This document shows positions 1 through 8,344 of a stretch of DNA of 43,883 nucleotides, in pieces. The notes under the pieces were generated by a model. It was not told the DNA's origin. It made no database searches and saw only the letters and a program-made list of their open reading frames with translations. The first letter of the stretch is position 1, and each line of letters begins with the position of its first letter. The DNA comes from Aquabacterium sp. Its GTDB lineage: Bacteria > Pseudomonadota > Gammaproteobacteria > Burkholderiales > Burkholderiaceae_C. The translations under genes were made by a program, and so were the position numbers. The DNA is taken from NCBI RefSeq assembly GCF_016234775.1, contig NZ_JACRAH010000033.1, positions 1 through 43,883 of the forward strand, in the 5' to 3' direction.

Positions 1-1085
1 ACCCCATGCATGGTTCGGTGACCGTCAATCCCGACGGCACCTGGACCTACACCCCGGCCAAGGACTACAACGGTTCTGACTCCTTCACCGTGACCGTGTC
101 TGACGGCAAGGGTGGCACGACCACGGCCACCATCGACATCGGCATCAACCCCGTCAACGATGGCCCCAAGATCGACGATCCAACCAATCCCAATCTGGAT
201 CCGGCCACCGGCCATTACAAGCTCACCACCAACGAAGACAAACCTGTCTCCGGTCAGGTCAAAGCCACCGATCCCGATGGCGACACCCTGACCTATGCCA
301 AGGGCTCCGACCCCGCACACGGCACCGTCTCCGTCAACGCCAACGGCACCTGGACCTACACGCCAGCCAAGGACTACAACGGTTCGGACTCCTTCAACGT
401 GACCGTGTCAGACGGCAAGGGCGGCACAACCACGGCCACCATTGACATCGGCATCACCCCCATCAACGATGGTCCGAAGATCGACGATCCATCGAACCCG
501 AATCTGGATCCTGCCACCGGCCACTACAAGCTCACGACCGACGAAGACAAGCCCGTCTCCGGTCAAGTCAAGGCCACTGATCCGGATGGCGACGCGCTGA
601 CCTTTGCCAAGGGCTCCGACCCGGTGCACGGCTCGGTGACAGTCAATGCCGATGGCACCTGGACCTATACGCCAGCCGAGGACTACAACGGCACGGACAC
701 CTTCACCGTGACCGTCTCTGACGGCAAGGGCGGCACCACCACGGCCACCATCGACATCGGCATCAACCCCGTCAACGATGGTCCCAAGATCGATGATCCA
801 ACCAATCCCAATCTGGATCCGGCTACCGGCCACTACAAGCTGAACACCGACGAGGAAAAGCCTGTCTCCGGCCAGGTCAAGGCCAGCGACCCGGATGGCG
901 ATGCACTGACTTACGCCAAGGGTTCCGACCCCGCGCATGGCACGGTCACCGTCAACACCAACGGCACCTGGACCTACACCCCAGCCAAGGACTACAACGG
1001 CGCTGACTCGTTCACCGTTACCGTCTCTGACGGCAAGGGCGGCACGACCACCGCCACGATCGACATCGGCATCGCGCCTGTCAAC
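1..1085 (+). repeat. 309-bp tandem repeats inside the adhesin gene
   Basis: The repeat boundary taken at the Asn-Asp-Gly-Pro codons recurs at 159, 468, 777 and 1086, exactly 309 bp (103 codons) apart. This gives three full units and a partial first unit entering from the left edge. Units are nearly identical at the protein level, with small changes such as AHGTV versus VHGSV and SDSF versus TDTF. The array probably continues upstream. Such arrays can change copy number by recombination and are easily collapsed in short-read assemblies. Confidence 0.92.
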
Positions 1086-3395
1086 GACGGCCCCATCATT
1101 GGTACCCAGTCCAGCCCGGCCGTCGTGTCCGAAGAAGGCCTGGCAGGCGCCAACGCCGACAACCAAGGCGCTCCCGACACGGTCAACACCAAGGAGGCCA
1201 CCGGCCAGTTCGCCATCAGCGACACCGAGGGCGACAAGATTACCCTGACCCTCTCGGGCCCCAGCGGGTTGACCTCGGGTGGCACCGCCATCAGCTGGAT
1301 CGGCAATGGCACGGCGCCCAACCCGCTGATCGGCGTCGTGGCGGGCAAACCCGTCCTGACGGCCACCATTGACGACCAGGGTCACTACAAGGTTACCCTG
1401 CAAGGCCCAGTCGATCACCCCAACACCAGCACGGAAGACGTCCTGAGCATCGGCCTCAAGGTCAATGCCAACGACGGGCACACCACCAGCAGCGCCACAC
1501 TGAACGTGCTGATCGAAGATGACAGCCCCGCCTCCGGTGCCCAGGTCACGCGCGTCGATGCCACCACCGGCACGCAAAACACCAACCTCATGCTGATCAT
1601 CGACACCTCGGGCAGCATGAAGGACACCCTCGCGGACAAGACGGTCAACGGCATCAAGGCCGCCATCAAGTCCCTGATCGATCGCTATGACGACCTGGGG
1701 GACGTCAAGATCCAGATCGTCACGTTCAACGACGGTGGCCAAGGCCGCCCCGCATGGCTGACCGTGGCCCAGGCCAAAACATTCGTCGACGCGCTCACCG
1801 CCAACGGCGGCACGAACTACGACGCGGCCCTCGCCGCCGCCAAGGCCTCCTTTGCCGTGGCAGGCAAGCTGGCCGATGGCGTCAACGTGTCTTACTTCAT
1901 CACCGATGGTCAACCCAATTCCGGCAAAGCCATCGACACCGGCAGTGACGAAGCCAACTGGGAGAAGTTCCTCAAGGACAACCACATCGACTCCTACGCC
2001 ATTGGCACCGGCACACTGACCGCGCAGTACGTCGCCAACATCGAGCCCATTGCCTACAACGGCATCTCCGGCACGGAACAAAGTGCCACCACGCTCAAGA
2101 CCAATGCCGAGCTGACCAAGTACCTGATTGACACGGTGCCCACGCTCAAGTCCGGCAGCCTGGCCAGCCTGGCTGGTGCGGATGGCCTCAAGACCATTGA
2201 GGCCTTCTCGTCGAGCAAACAAGTCAGCTCCGTGCTGGATCCGGTCACCAAGATCCTCACGATCACGCTGCAATCGGGCGCGGAGATCAAGCTCAACACC
2301 CTCACAGGCAGCTTCACCATGAAGCAAGGTCGAGACGGTGGCGACGAAACCTTCAGCTACACCATCGTGGACAAGGACGGCGACCGCGCCAGCGGTTCCG
2401 TCACCCTGACGACCGCCGCCACAGCCGCCACCAACCACGCCCCCACCGTGCTGGCCAACAGCGACGGCCACAACATCCTGGGCCTGGTTGACCTGGCCGT
2501 GAACCCCTTGCTGGATCTGAGCAAGAACCAGCACGTGGCCGTCAACGACGTGGACAACAACCTGATTCGCGTGGACGTGAGCGTCGGGCAGTTCCTGTCA
2601 CTGGGCACCCTGCTGGGTGACCACAGCAAGCTCAGCCTCTCGCTCGACCCCGCCCTCACGCACGGCCTGCACATCAGTGGCGCCGACTCTCGTCACCTGG
2701 TGATCGAAGCGGAAACACCCGGCGCCACGATCGATGTCGCCCAGGTCAATCACCTGCTGTCCACACTCAGCTACGACCCGGCACACGTGCTGGGCCTGTC
2801 GGTCGATCTGTTCCCGCAACTGACCATCAAGGCCACCGATGCGGCTGGTGCCACCGACACCAAGACGATCTCCAGCAGCATCGTCGCGATTGACGTGAAC
2901 GCCGCACCGCTGGCTGACCACATCGAGCATGTGGTGGCTGGCCACGGTGAACACCACAGCAGTTGCGACACCGAGGTGTTCTCCTGGAACCTGGCCGATC
3001 GCCCGACCTCCGGTGAACACCACATCGACACCATCCACGACTTCAACTGCGCAGCACGTACCGCTGGCGGTGATGTGCTGGACCTGCGCGACCTGCTCCA
3101 TGCAGAGCAAAGCGGCTCGGCATCCGGTTCAGCCAACATCGACAAGTTGCTGAACTTCCTGGACTTTGACACCCAGTCTCAGCCAGGCAGCACCATCATC
3201 CACGTGAGCGCCAATGGCGCCTTCCACGCCGATGCAACAGGCCACAGCGACAGCTCGGACTGTGCCGAGCAGCAGCACATCGTGCTGGCCAATGTGGACA
3301 TCCGCGCCTCGCTGGGGCTGGATCAGCAAGCCAATGATCATCAGATCATCAGCGAGCTGGTCAACCGCGGCAAGCTGCTGGTGGACAACTGCTGA
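1..3395 (+). CDS. Giant type I secreted (LapA/BapA-like) adhesin, C-terminal part
   Basis: The reading frame is open at the left edge, so only the last ~1130 residues are present. They begin with about 3.5 near-identical 103-residue cadherin/VCBS-like repeats ending in the NDGP signature. Less regular Ig-like sequence follows, then a von Willebrand A domain whose MIDAS motif DTSGSM begins at residue ~533 (counted from the Met codon at base 6). Another beta-rich region comes next. The last ~140 residues have the look of the T1SS VCA0849-type C-terminal region (GGDVLDLRDLL, then LANVDIRASLG), which is known to carry the uncleaved secretion signal. Such proteins are exported by an ABC/MFP/TolC channel and mediate surface attachment. 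The downstream lapD, lapG and TolC-family genes support a Lap-type adhesin whose N-terminus is anchored and cleaved by LapG; that N-terminus lies outside the window. The protein class is firm. The ligand is unknown. Confidence 0.9.
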   Translation, partial: PMHGSVTVNPDGTWTYTPAKDYNGSDSFTVTVSDGKGGTTTATIDIGINPVNDGPKIDDPTNPNLDPATGHYKLTTNEDKPVSGQVKATDPDGDTLTYAKGSDPAHGTVSVNANGTWTYTPAKDYNGSDSFNVTVSDGKGGTTTATIDIGITPINDGPKIDDPSNPNLDPATGHYKLTTDEDKPVSGQVKATDPDGDALTFAKGSDPVHGSVTVNADGTWTYTPAEDYNGTDTFTVTVSDGKGGTTTATIDIGINPVNDGPKIDDPTNPNLDPATGHYKLNTDEEKPVSGQVKASDPDGDALTYAKGSDPAHGTVTVNTNGTWTYTPAKDYNGADSFTVTVSDGKGGTTTATIDIGIAPVNDGPIIGTQSSPAVVSEEGLAGANADNQGAPDTVNTKEATGQFAISDTEGDKITLTLSGPSGLTSGGTAISWIGNGTAPNPLIGVVAGKPVLTATIDDQGHYKVTLQGPVDHPNTSTEDVLSIGLKVNANDGHTTSSATLNVLIEDDSPASGAQVTRVDATTGTQNTNLMLIIDTSGSMKDTLADKTVNGIKAAIKSLIDRYDDLGDVKIQIVTFNDGGQGRPAWLTVAQAKTFVDALTANGGTNYDAALAAAKASFAVAGKLADGVNVSYFITDGQPNSGKAIDTGSDEANWEKFLKDNHIDSYAIGTGTLTAQYVANIEPIAYNGISGTEQSATTLKTNAELTKYLIDTVPTLKSGSLASLAGADGLKTIEAFSSSKQVSSVLDPVTKILTITLQSGAEIKLNTLTGSFTMKQGRDGGDETFSYTIVDKDGDRASGSVTLTTAATAATNHAPTVLANSDGHNILGLVDLAVNPLLDLSKNQHVAVNDVDNNLIRVDVSVGQFLSLGTLLGDHSKLSLSLDPALTHGLHISGADSRHLVIEAETPGATIDVAQVNHLLSTLSYDPAHVLGLSVDLFPQLTIKATDAAGATDTKTISSSIVAIDVNAAPLADHIEHVVAGHGEHHSSCDTEVFSWNLADRPTSGEHHIDTIHDFNCAARTAGGDVLDLRDLLHAEQSGSASGSANIDKLLNFLDFDTQSQPGSTIIHVSANGAFHADATGHSDSSDCAEQQHIVLANVDIRASLGLDQQANDHQIISELVNRGKLLVDNC

Positions 3396-3440
3396 GCTGT
3401 TGACCGGACAGGGCTCGGCACAAACCGAGCCCCCAAACAA

Positions 3441-3466
3441 AAGCAGCCTCAAGTGGGCTGCTTTTT
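3441..3466 (+). terminator. Bidirectional intrinsic terminator between adhesin and lapD
   Basis: A perfect 8-bp stem (AAGCAGCC at 3441-3448, GGCTGCTT at 3456-3463) with a 7-nt loop is followed by a T run. The other strand reads the same stem followed by TTTTG. It lies between the convergent ends of the adhesin gene and lapD. Confidence 0.85.
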
Positions 3467-3499
3467 CATGGGCGCGAACCGCGCGGTGGGTCAGAAACC

Positions 3500-5416
3500 T
3501 CAGTTCAAACGCACGGCAGGCCCGGTGACACCATCGATACCAACCTGGCGCAAGGCCAGGATGTCGGCCGATTCGCACACTCCCTCGGCATACACCTGCA
3601 AACCCAGGCCATGCAGCATGCTGACCGTGGCCGATACATACGCAGCCCTTGAGGCATCCTGCGCCACACCTTGCACCACCGAGGCATCCAGCTTGATGTA
3701 GTCCAGCCCGGCCTCGAACAGGAACTCGATGCGCGCCAGCTTTTCACCGGCATGCTCCAGGCCGATGCGCGCCTTCAGAGGCCGCAACTGCTTGCACAAC
3801 TCGCGCACCTGCTCGAATCGTTCCACGGCCGCGCTCTCGGCCACTTCCAGCCACAAGTGCTGCGCAGCCTCAGGCGCGGCCGCCAGATGCGCGCGGATCC
3901 TGGGAATGAAACTGCTGTCTGCCAGCGAGGCCGGCGACAGGTTCACGCCACGATCCTGACGATCTTCGGCGATCTCCTCCAGCGCCAGCACCACGGCCAT
4001 CTCGTCAATCTGAGAGATCAGGCCCGAGCGCAAGGCCATGGGCAGCCAATGGGCGGCCGTCTCGAATTCGCCTTGTGATTCGAGCTGCAAACGCAAGGGG
4101 CATTCGTAGTGCACCAACATCAACTGGCGGTCCACCACGGGGTAGCGCATCAACTGCACGCGCCGCGCGGCCAGCGCCGACGTCAACCTGTTGCGCCATT
4201 CGTCCTCGCCCAGCACGGCTGCATGGGTAGAGGGCTCTTCGGCCATGTCCACCGCAAACGCACCGCGGCTTTCCGCCTTGGCCAAAGCCGAGTCGGCTGC
4301 AGCCAGCACCTGCTGCAAGGGCATGCCCCGGCGCCAGTGCACGGCCCCCACCACCACCGAGGCTGAAACGGCTTGCTCGGCAAACGAGCGGCGCATGGCA
4401 TCCGCGTAATGCTCGGGATCAGGCAAAGGCACATTGGAAGCAGTCAGGCAGACAGCGAAGTCACCACCATTGAGCCGCCCCTTCGCGGCCCCATCCACGC
4501 CCGACGACACTTCGGCCATCGTTCTGGACAAGCGCTGCAACAAGGCGTCTGTCGTGCGGTGCCCCAACAGTCGATTGATACCCGCCAGATCCACCAGACG
4601 GATCAGGTACAACACGCCAGAGCCTGAGCCCTCGTCGCTGTTGAGCGCCGCATTGAGCTGGGCCATGAAATGCCGACGGTGCGACAAGCCAGTCAGCGGA
4701 TCGCAGTGCGCCTGCTGCCGCAATTGTTCGACCTGGCTGGACTGCTCCTCGAACAAGGACTTCAGCCGCACCACCACCGCATTCATGGCCTGACTCAGGC
4801 GCGCCAACTCAGGCACGCGCGGTTCCACCACCGTCACAAAGCGCCGCTCCATGAGGGCCTGAGCCTGCGCCACCGTTGCGTCCAGCGGCTCGCGGATGCG
4901 ACGCACACCGAAGGCAGCGACCACACCCGACAAGCCCCCCAGAACCAGCAACAGCCCAGCTGTCTTGACGCTGCCCTGCCAGAGTTGGGCGTGCGCAAAT
5001 CCAGCATGGCTGACCACCTCGACGGAGCCGAGCGCACGCCAGCCATCCGACACCTGTGCCAATCCCGCAACCGACTCCACCGGCACCAGGTTCACGAACC
5101 ACACCGGAGCCACATCGCGCAGCAGCTTGTTGTCGGCCTCGTGATTGACCACCACGCGCCCACCCGCATCCTTGAGCGTGATGCGTTGGTAAGAGCCGGT
5201 ATCGAACATGGCCGATACCGTCAGATCCATGGAGGGCATGTCGCCTTTTTGCTGAGACAGATTTAACGCGAGCGATTGCGCGTTATCTGCATTCTTGAGC
5301 CGCAACTGGGTTTCCAGGTATCCGCGCGCCGACCACATCCAGACGGCAAAGCTGCCGAAGAACGCCATCAACAGCGTCACCAGCAACAACAACCAGATCT
5401 GACGAATCAAGGACAT
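3500..5416 (-). CDS. lapD: LapD-like inner-membrane c-di-GMP receptor (degenerate GGDEF-EAL)
   Basis: The 638-residue protein has an N-terminal membrane segment (~residues 5-28), a periplasmic domain of ~120 residues resembling the LapD/MoxY N-terminal fold, and a second membrane segment (~150-172) leading into a HAMP-like linker. A short coiled coil, a GGDEF domain and an EAL domain follow. The diguanylate cyclase signature reads NGGDF instead of GGDEF, and the phosphodiesterase signature reads ECPLR instead of EALLR. Both catalytic sites therefore look dead, as in known LapD, which binds c-di-GMP through the EAL domain and sequesters LapG in the periplasm. It lies 21 bp downstream of lapG on the same strand, so the two form an operon. 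The adhesin they would control is the convergent neighbour. Function is inferred from family and context, both strong. Confidence 0.9.
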   Translation of the reverse strand: MSLIRQIWLLLLVTLLMAFFGSFAVWMWSARGYLETQLRLKNADNAQSLALNLSQQKGDMPSMDLTVSAMFDTGSYQRITLKDAGGRVVVNHEADNKLLRDVAPVWFVNLVPVESVAGLAQVSDGWRALGSVEVVSHAGFAHAQLWQGSVKTAGLLLVLGGLSGVVAAFGVRRIREPLDATVAQAQALMERRFVTVVEPRVPELARLSQAMNAVVVRLKSLFEEQSSQVEQLRQQAHCDPLTGLSHRRHFMAQLNAALNSDEGSGSGVLYLIRLVDLAGINRLLGHRTTDALLQRLSRTMAEVSSGVDGAAKGRLNGGDFAVCLTASNVPLPDPEHYADAMRRSFAEQAVSASVVVGAVHWRRGMPLQQVLAAADSALAKAESRGAFAVDMAEEPSTHAAVLGEDEWRNRLTSALAARRVQLMRYPVVDRQLMLVHYECPLRLQLESQGEFETAAHWLPMALRSGLISQIDEMAVVLALEEIAEDRQDRGVNLSPASLADSSFIPRIRAHLAAAPEAAQHLWLEVAESAAVERFEQVRELCKQLRPLKARIGLEHAGEKLARIEFLFEAGLDYIKLDASVVQGVAQDASRAAYVSATVSMLHGLGLQVYAEGVCESADILALRQVGIDGVTGPAVRLN

Positions 5417-5437
5417 ACGGTTTCTACCTTTGTGGAC

Positions 5438-6229
5438 TCACCACCAGCCCTCAGCCTTGGCCTTTGTAAACACATCTCTCCAACGTGACAGGCGGGCTGA
5501 CGGGTCTCCGGCATTGGAGCCACCTACACCTTGCCACAAACCTTCCGCGTTGAAACTGAAAACAGGGGCCAAATCCGGTCGCCGGGAAGCGGGTCGAATC
5601 TCGGTAACCAGGTTATCCAGAATCAAAGGTTCCGCATTAGGTTCAGAGTAATACGCCAGCACCATGTGAGCCTGAATACCCCCCCCAACCTGCGCACGGA
5701 CATACACCATGCGCATCTTCACACTGGGAATGCCTGCCGCAATCAGGGAAAAATACTTGCCAATGGCGTAATCCTCACAGTCGCCCTGCCCTTTACTCAG
5801 GGTTTCCAGCGGTGACGCCCAATAATCCACCGCCCCCCACGTTTCCCGATCATCGCGATACAAAATCTGACGATTAAAAAAGGTATTGATGCTCTTCAGG
5901 CGAAGGTCGTCTTCCTGATTGGCGACTTCGGCGATCTCCTGGAGAAGCGCCTGCGCCCTGGCCAAGGTACCTGGCCCCAACTTCTGCGCCGCCGTCATCA
6001 CGCGTGGCGACTCGAACGCCTGAGTGAGCGCCCCACTGCACAGCAGCGCCAGCAAGACAAGCCGCGCGCACGTCCACAAGCAGGCTGGCCTGCAGCCACG
6101 CCAGAACGGGTTCAACAAAGGGGTTTTCGGACGCGAGCGGACCACACAGTCAGATCGGCCAAAACGGCCCAAACTTGACCGCTTATCTCCCCTGTGTCGC
6201 GAGTGGCGCCACTCACTTGCGCGGACCAC
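5438..6229 (-). CDS. lapG: LapG-like periplasmic transglutaminase-like cysteine protease
   Basis: Bacterial transglutaminase-like cysteine proteinase family. With the GTG start at 6229 the likely catalytic triad is Cys151 (GQGDCEDYA), His188 (QAHMVLAY) and Asp205 (LILDNL). A hydrophobic segment at ~56-70 (LVLLALLCSGALTQAF) is the probable signal peptide. Its unusually late position suggests that translation really begins further in than 6229, but no clear internal ATG exists, so the start is uncertain. LapG cleaves a di-alanine-type site near the N-terminus of LapA adhesins and is held inactive by LapD at high c-di-GMP. It is the first gene of the lapG-lapD pair, and it is divergent from the TolC-family gene. 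Confidence 0.88.
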   Translation of the reverse strand: MVRASEWRHSRHRGDKRSSLGRFGRSDCVVRSRPKTPLLNPFWRGCRPACLWTCARLVLLALLCSGALTQAFESPRVMTAAQKLGPGTLARAQALLQEIAEVANQEDDLRLKSINTFFNRQILYRDDRETWGAVDYWASPLETLSKGQGDCEDYAIGKYFSLIAAGIPSVKMRMVYVRAQVGGGIQAHMVLAYYSEPNAEPLILDNLVTEIRPASRRPDLAPVFSFNAEGLWQGVGGSNAGDPSARLSRWRDVFTKAKAEGWW

Positions 6230-6233
6230 GACC

Positions 6234-6262
6234 TTGGTATGTGAAACGGCCCTTCATTTAAT
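6234..6262 (+). promoter_or_regulatory. Candidate sigma-70 promoter for the TolC-family gene
   Basis: TTGGTA at 6234-6239 and TTTAAT at 6257-6262 are separated by 17 nt, in the divergent lapG/TolC-family intergenic region. This is a consensus match only. Confidence 0.4.
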
Positions 6263-6371
6263 GCCAAAATGCGCCGATTAACACCAAATGTGTCCAGTTG
6301 ATACCTGCGCGTTCAAGCGCCATTCAACGGGGCTCTTACAAATCCTCCCGAGGTGCAAGGTGACAAAACCG

Positions 6372-8216
6372 ATGATGATGAAATCCCGTCTGACCATCCT
6401 GGCTCTTGCCTGCATGACCGTGGCAACTGCACACGCACAGAACGCGCCTGCAGGATCTCTGGCAGCTGCTGCTCAGAAGGCCATTTCCAACAACCCGGAA
6501 GTCACTGCCCGCCTCAACGCCATGCGCGCTGCCGGCAATGAGGCCGATGTCGCCCGGGGTGGCTACTACCCTCGCGTGGATCTCGCCGCTGACGTTGGCC
6601 GTGACAGCAACCGCATCACCAACCGAGACCCCGCATCGACCAGCTTCAGCCGCAATGGCCTGGCCCTGAGCGCCAACCAGCTGCTGTGGGACGGCCAGGC
6701 CACACGCAAGGAAGTGGAACGCCTGGGCCATGCCCGTGTGACCCGCTACTTCGAGTTCCTGGCGGCCACGGAAGACACGGCACTGGAAGCGTCGCGTGCC
6801 TATATTGACGTGCAGCGCTACCGCAAGCTGGTTTCGCTGGCTGAAGACAACTACGTTCAGCACAAATACGCTTTCGACCAACTGGCCTCCAAGGTCAAGG
6901 CTGGCGTGGGCCGTGGCGTGGACAGCGAGCAGGCCAATGCCCGCCTGGCCCTGGCTGACTCCAACCTGACGACGGAAGTCGCCAACCTGCATGACGTCAG
7001 CGCGCGCTACCTGCGCGTTGTGGGTGAAGCGCCCGCGAGCAAGCAACCCAGCGCCAGCGGCCTGGATCGCGGCATCCCCACTGGCAACAGCGACACCGTG
7101 AACCAGGCCCTGTCTCGTCACGCCAGCATCAGCGCGGCTGTCGAGAACTTGCGTGCCGTGCAGTCTCAGGCCACCAGCAAGGAAAGCGCTTACCAGCCCA
7201 AGGTAGAAGCCCGTGCCCGCACCGGTGTCGGCAAGAACTTCGACGGCGTCCAGAACCAGAAGCGCGACTCCTCCGTGCAACTGCTGCTCAACTGGAACCT
7301 GTACAACGGTGGCTCCGACCAGGCCCGAGTGCGCCAATACACCGACCTGATCAACCAGGCCGCTGACCAGCGTGACAAGGCTTGCCGCGACGTGCGTCAA
7401 ACCGCCGCCATCGCCCACAACGACATCAAGAAGCTCAAGGACCAACTGGCCGCGCTGGACCGCAACGTGCTGGCCATCGAAAAGGCCCGTGACGCCTACC
7501 GCCAGCAGTTCGATATCGGCCAGCGCAGCCTGCTGGACTTGCTGAACGCTGAAAACGAGCTCTACACCGCCAAGCGTTCGTACGCCAACGCCGAGCACGA
7601 CCTGCAGCTGGCCTATGCCCGCACGCAAGCTGCGCGCAACACCCTGACCTCGACCCTGGGCCTGACCAGCAACGACGACGGCAACCAGAGCCTGGCGCGT
7701 GACTGGCAAGCCGCTGACGATGCGGCACAACGCTGCCCCGTGAGCGCCGTGGATGCCGCCTCGGCCAGCCGAGAGGAACTGGATGCCCGTGCGCGCAAAC
7801 TGGCGGGCCCGGCTGTGGCCGCACCTGTGGTGACGCCTGCACCGATCGCCGCCAAGGCTGAGCCTGTCGTGGCCGATGAAGCTGCCGCAGAAACCGTGGC
7901 CCAACGCCTGCGTGACTGGGCTGCTGCCTGGATGTCCAAAGATGTGGACCGCTACTTCACGTATTACGCCAAGGACTTCGCCCCGGCCAAGTCGACTTCG
8001 GCCAAGTGGATCAACGAACGTCGCCGTCTGGTGACCAAGCCCGGCCCGATTGAAGTGTCGGTCGGTGACATCAAGGCCGTGCCCAAGGGTGATTCGGTTG
8101 TGACCAGCTTCCAGCAGACCTACACCTCATCCAACTTCAAGGACAAGACCAACAAGGTTCTGACCTGGAAGGTGATTGACGGTCAGTGGGTCATCGTCAA
8201 GGAAAGCAACCGCTGA
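6372..8216 (+). CDS. TolC-family outer-membrane channel with C-terminal NTF2/SnoaL-like extension
   Basis: I place the start at 6372 because AAGGTGA lies 8 nt before the ATG and the next residues form a signal peptide ending ATAHAQ. An upstream in-frame codon at 6288 has no such support. Residues ~30-455 are a TolC/OprM-type outer-membrane efflux protein with two repeated coiled-coil halves; typical elements include QLLWDGQATRKEVERLG and LLLNWNLYNGG. A low-complexity Ala/Pro/Val linker follows. The last ~110 residues (from VAQRLRDWAAAWMSKDVD to the end) resemble the NTF2/SnoaL-like domain found at the C-terminus of some Cds6-type L,D-transpeptidases, which is not part of classical TolC. Next to lapG, lapD and a T1SS adhesin, it is the likely outer-membrane component (LapE role) of the adhesin exporter. 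The ABC and membrane-fusion partners are not in the window. Confidence 0.88.
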   Translation: MMMKSRLTILALACMTVATAHAQNAPAGSLAAAAQKAISNNPEVTARLNAMRAAGNEADVARGGYYPRVDLAADVGRDSNRITNRDPASTSFSRNGLALSANQLLWDGQATRKEVERLGHARVTRYFEFLAATEDTALEASRAYIDVQRYRKLVSLAEDNYVQHKYAFDQLASKVKAGVGRGVDSEQANARLALADSNLTTEVANLHDVSARYLRVVGEAPASKQPSASGLDRGIPTGNSDTVNQALSRHASISAAVENLRAVQSQATSKESAYQPKVEARARTGVGKNFDGVQNQKRDSSVQLLLNWNLYNGGSDQARVRQYTDLINQAADQRDKACRDVRQTAAIAHNDIKKLKDQLAALDRNVLAIEKARDAYRQQFDIGQRSLLDLLNAENELYTAKRSYANAEHDLQLAYARTQAARNTLTSTLGLTSNDDGNQSLARDWQAADDAAQRCPVSAVDAASASREELDARARKLAGPAVAAPVVTPAPIAAKAEPVVADEAAAETVAQRLRDWAAAWMSKDVDRYFTYYAKDFAPAKSTSAKWINERRRLVTKPGPIEVSVGDIKAVPKGDSVVTSFQQTYTSSNFKDKTNKVLTWKVIDGQWVIVKESNR

Positions 8217-8225
8217 CAGGCCGCA

Positions 8226-8249
8226 AGGCCCTGCACCACAGCAGGGCCT
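8226..8249 (+). terminator. Hairpin downstream of the TolC-family gene
   Basis: A 9-bp stem (AGGCCCTGC, GCAGGGCCT) with a 6-nt loop begins 10 bp after the stop codon. It has no T run of its own and is followed at once by a second, larger palindrome. Confidence 0.5.
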
Positions 8250-8250
8250 G

Positions 8251-8290
8251 CCCAAAACAATGGCGCCCCGCGGGGCGCCATTGTTTTGGG
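8251..8290. terminator. Perfect 40-bp palindrome, bidirectional terminator
   Basis: Two 20-nt arms are exact reverse complements with no spacer: a GC-rich core (GGCGCCCCG) flanked by CAAAACAAT and ATTGTTTTG. It sits between the convergent TolC-family and parvulin genes, and each strand ends in a T-rich stretch. It most likely terminates transcription from both sides. Confidence 0.8.
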
Positions 8291-8344
8291 TGATGCCTCA
8301 TATCGCTGCGGCCATCGATCAAGACGGCCACAGCGTGAAGGTCA

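Noticed and set aside
159..1085. Regular repeats considered as a CRISPR array
   Set aside because: Units are 309 bp, contiguous, in frame and protein-coding, with no spacers.
408..2534. 708-codon open frame antisense to the adhesin gene
   Set aside because: Its composition (long Gly/Val/Asp repeats) is the mirror of the tandem-repeat adhesin codons in GC-rich DNA. The plus-strand frame has clear domains.
6336..7904. 522-codon open frame antisense to the TolC-family gene
   Set aside because: It is a shadow of a well-recognised gene on the plus strand, with no domain of its own.
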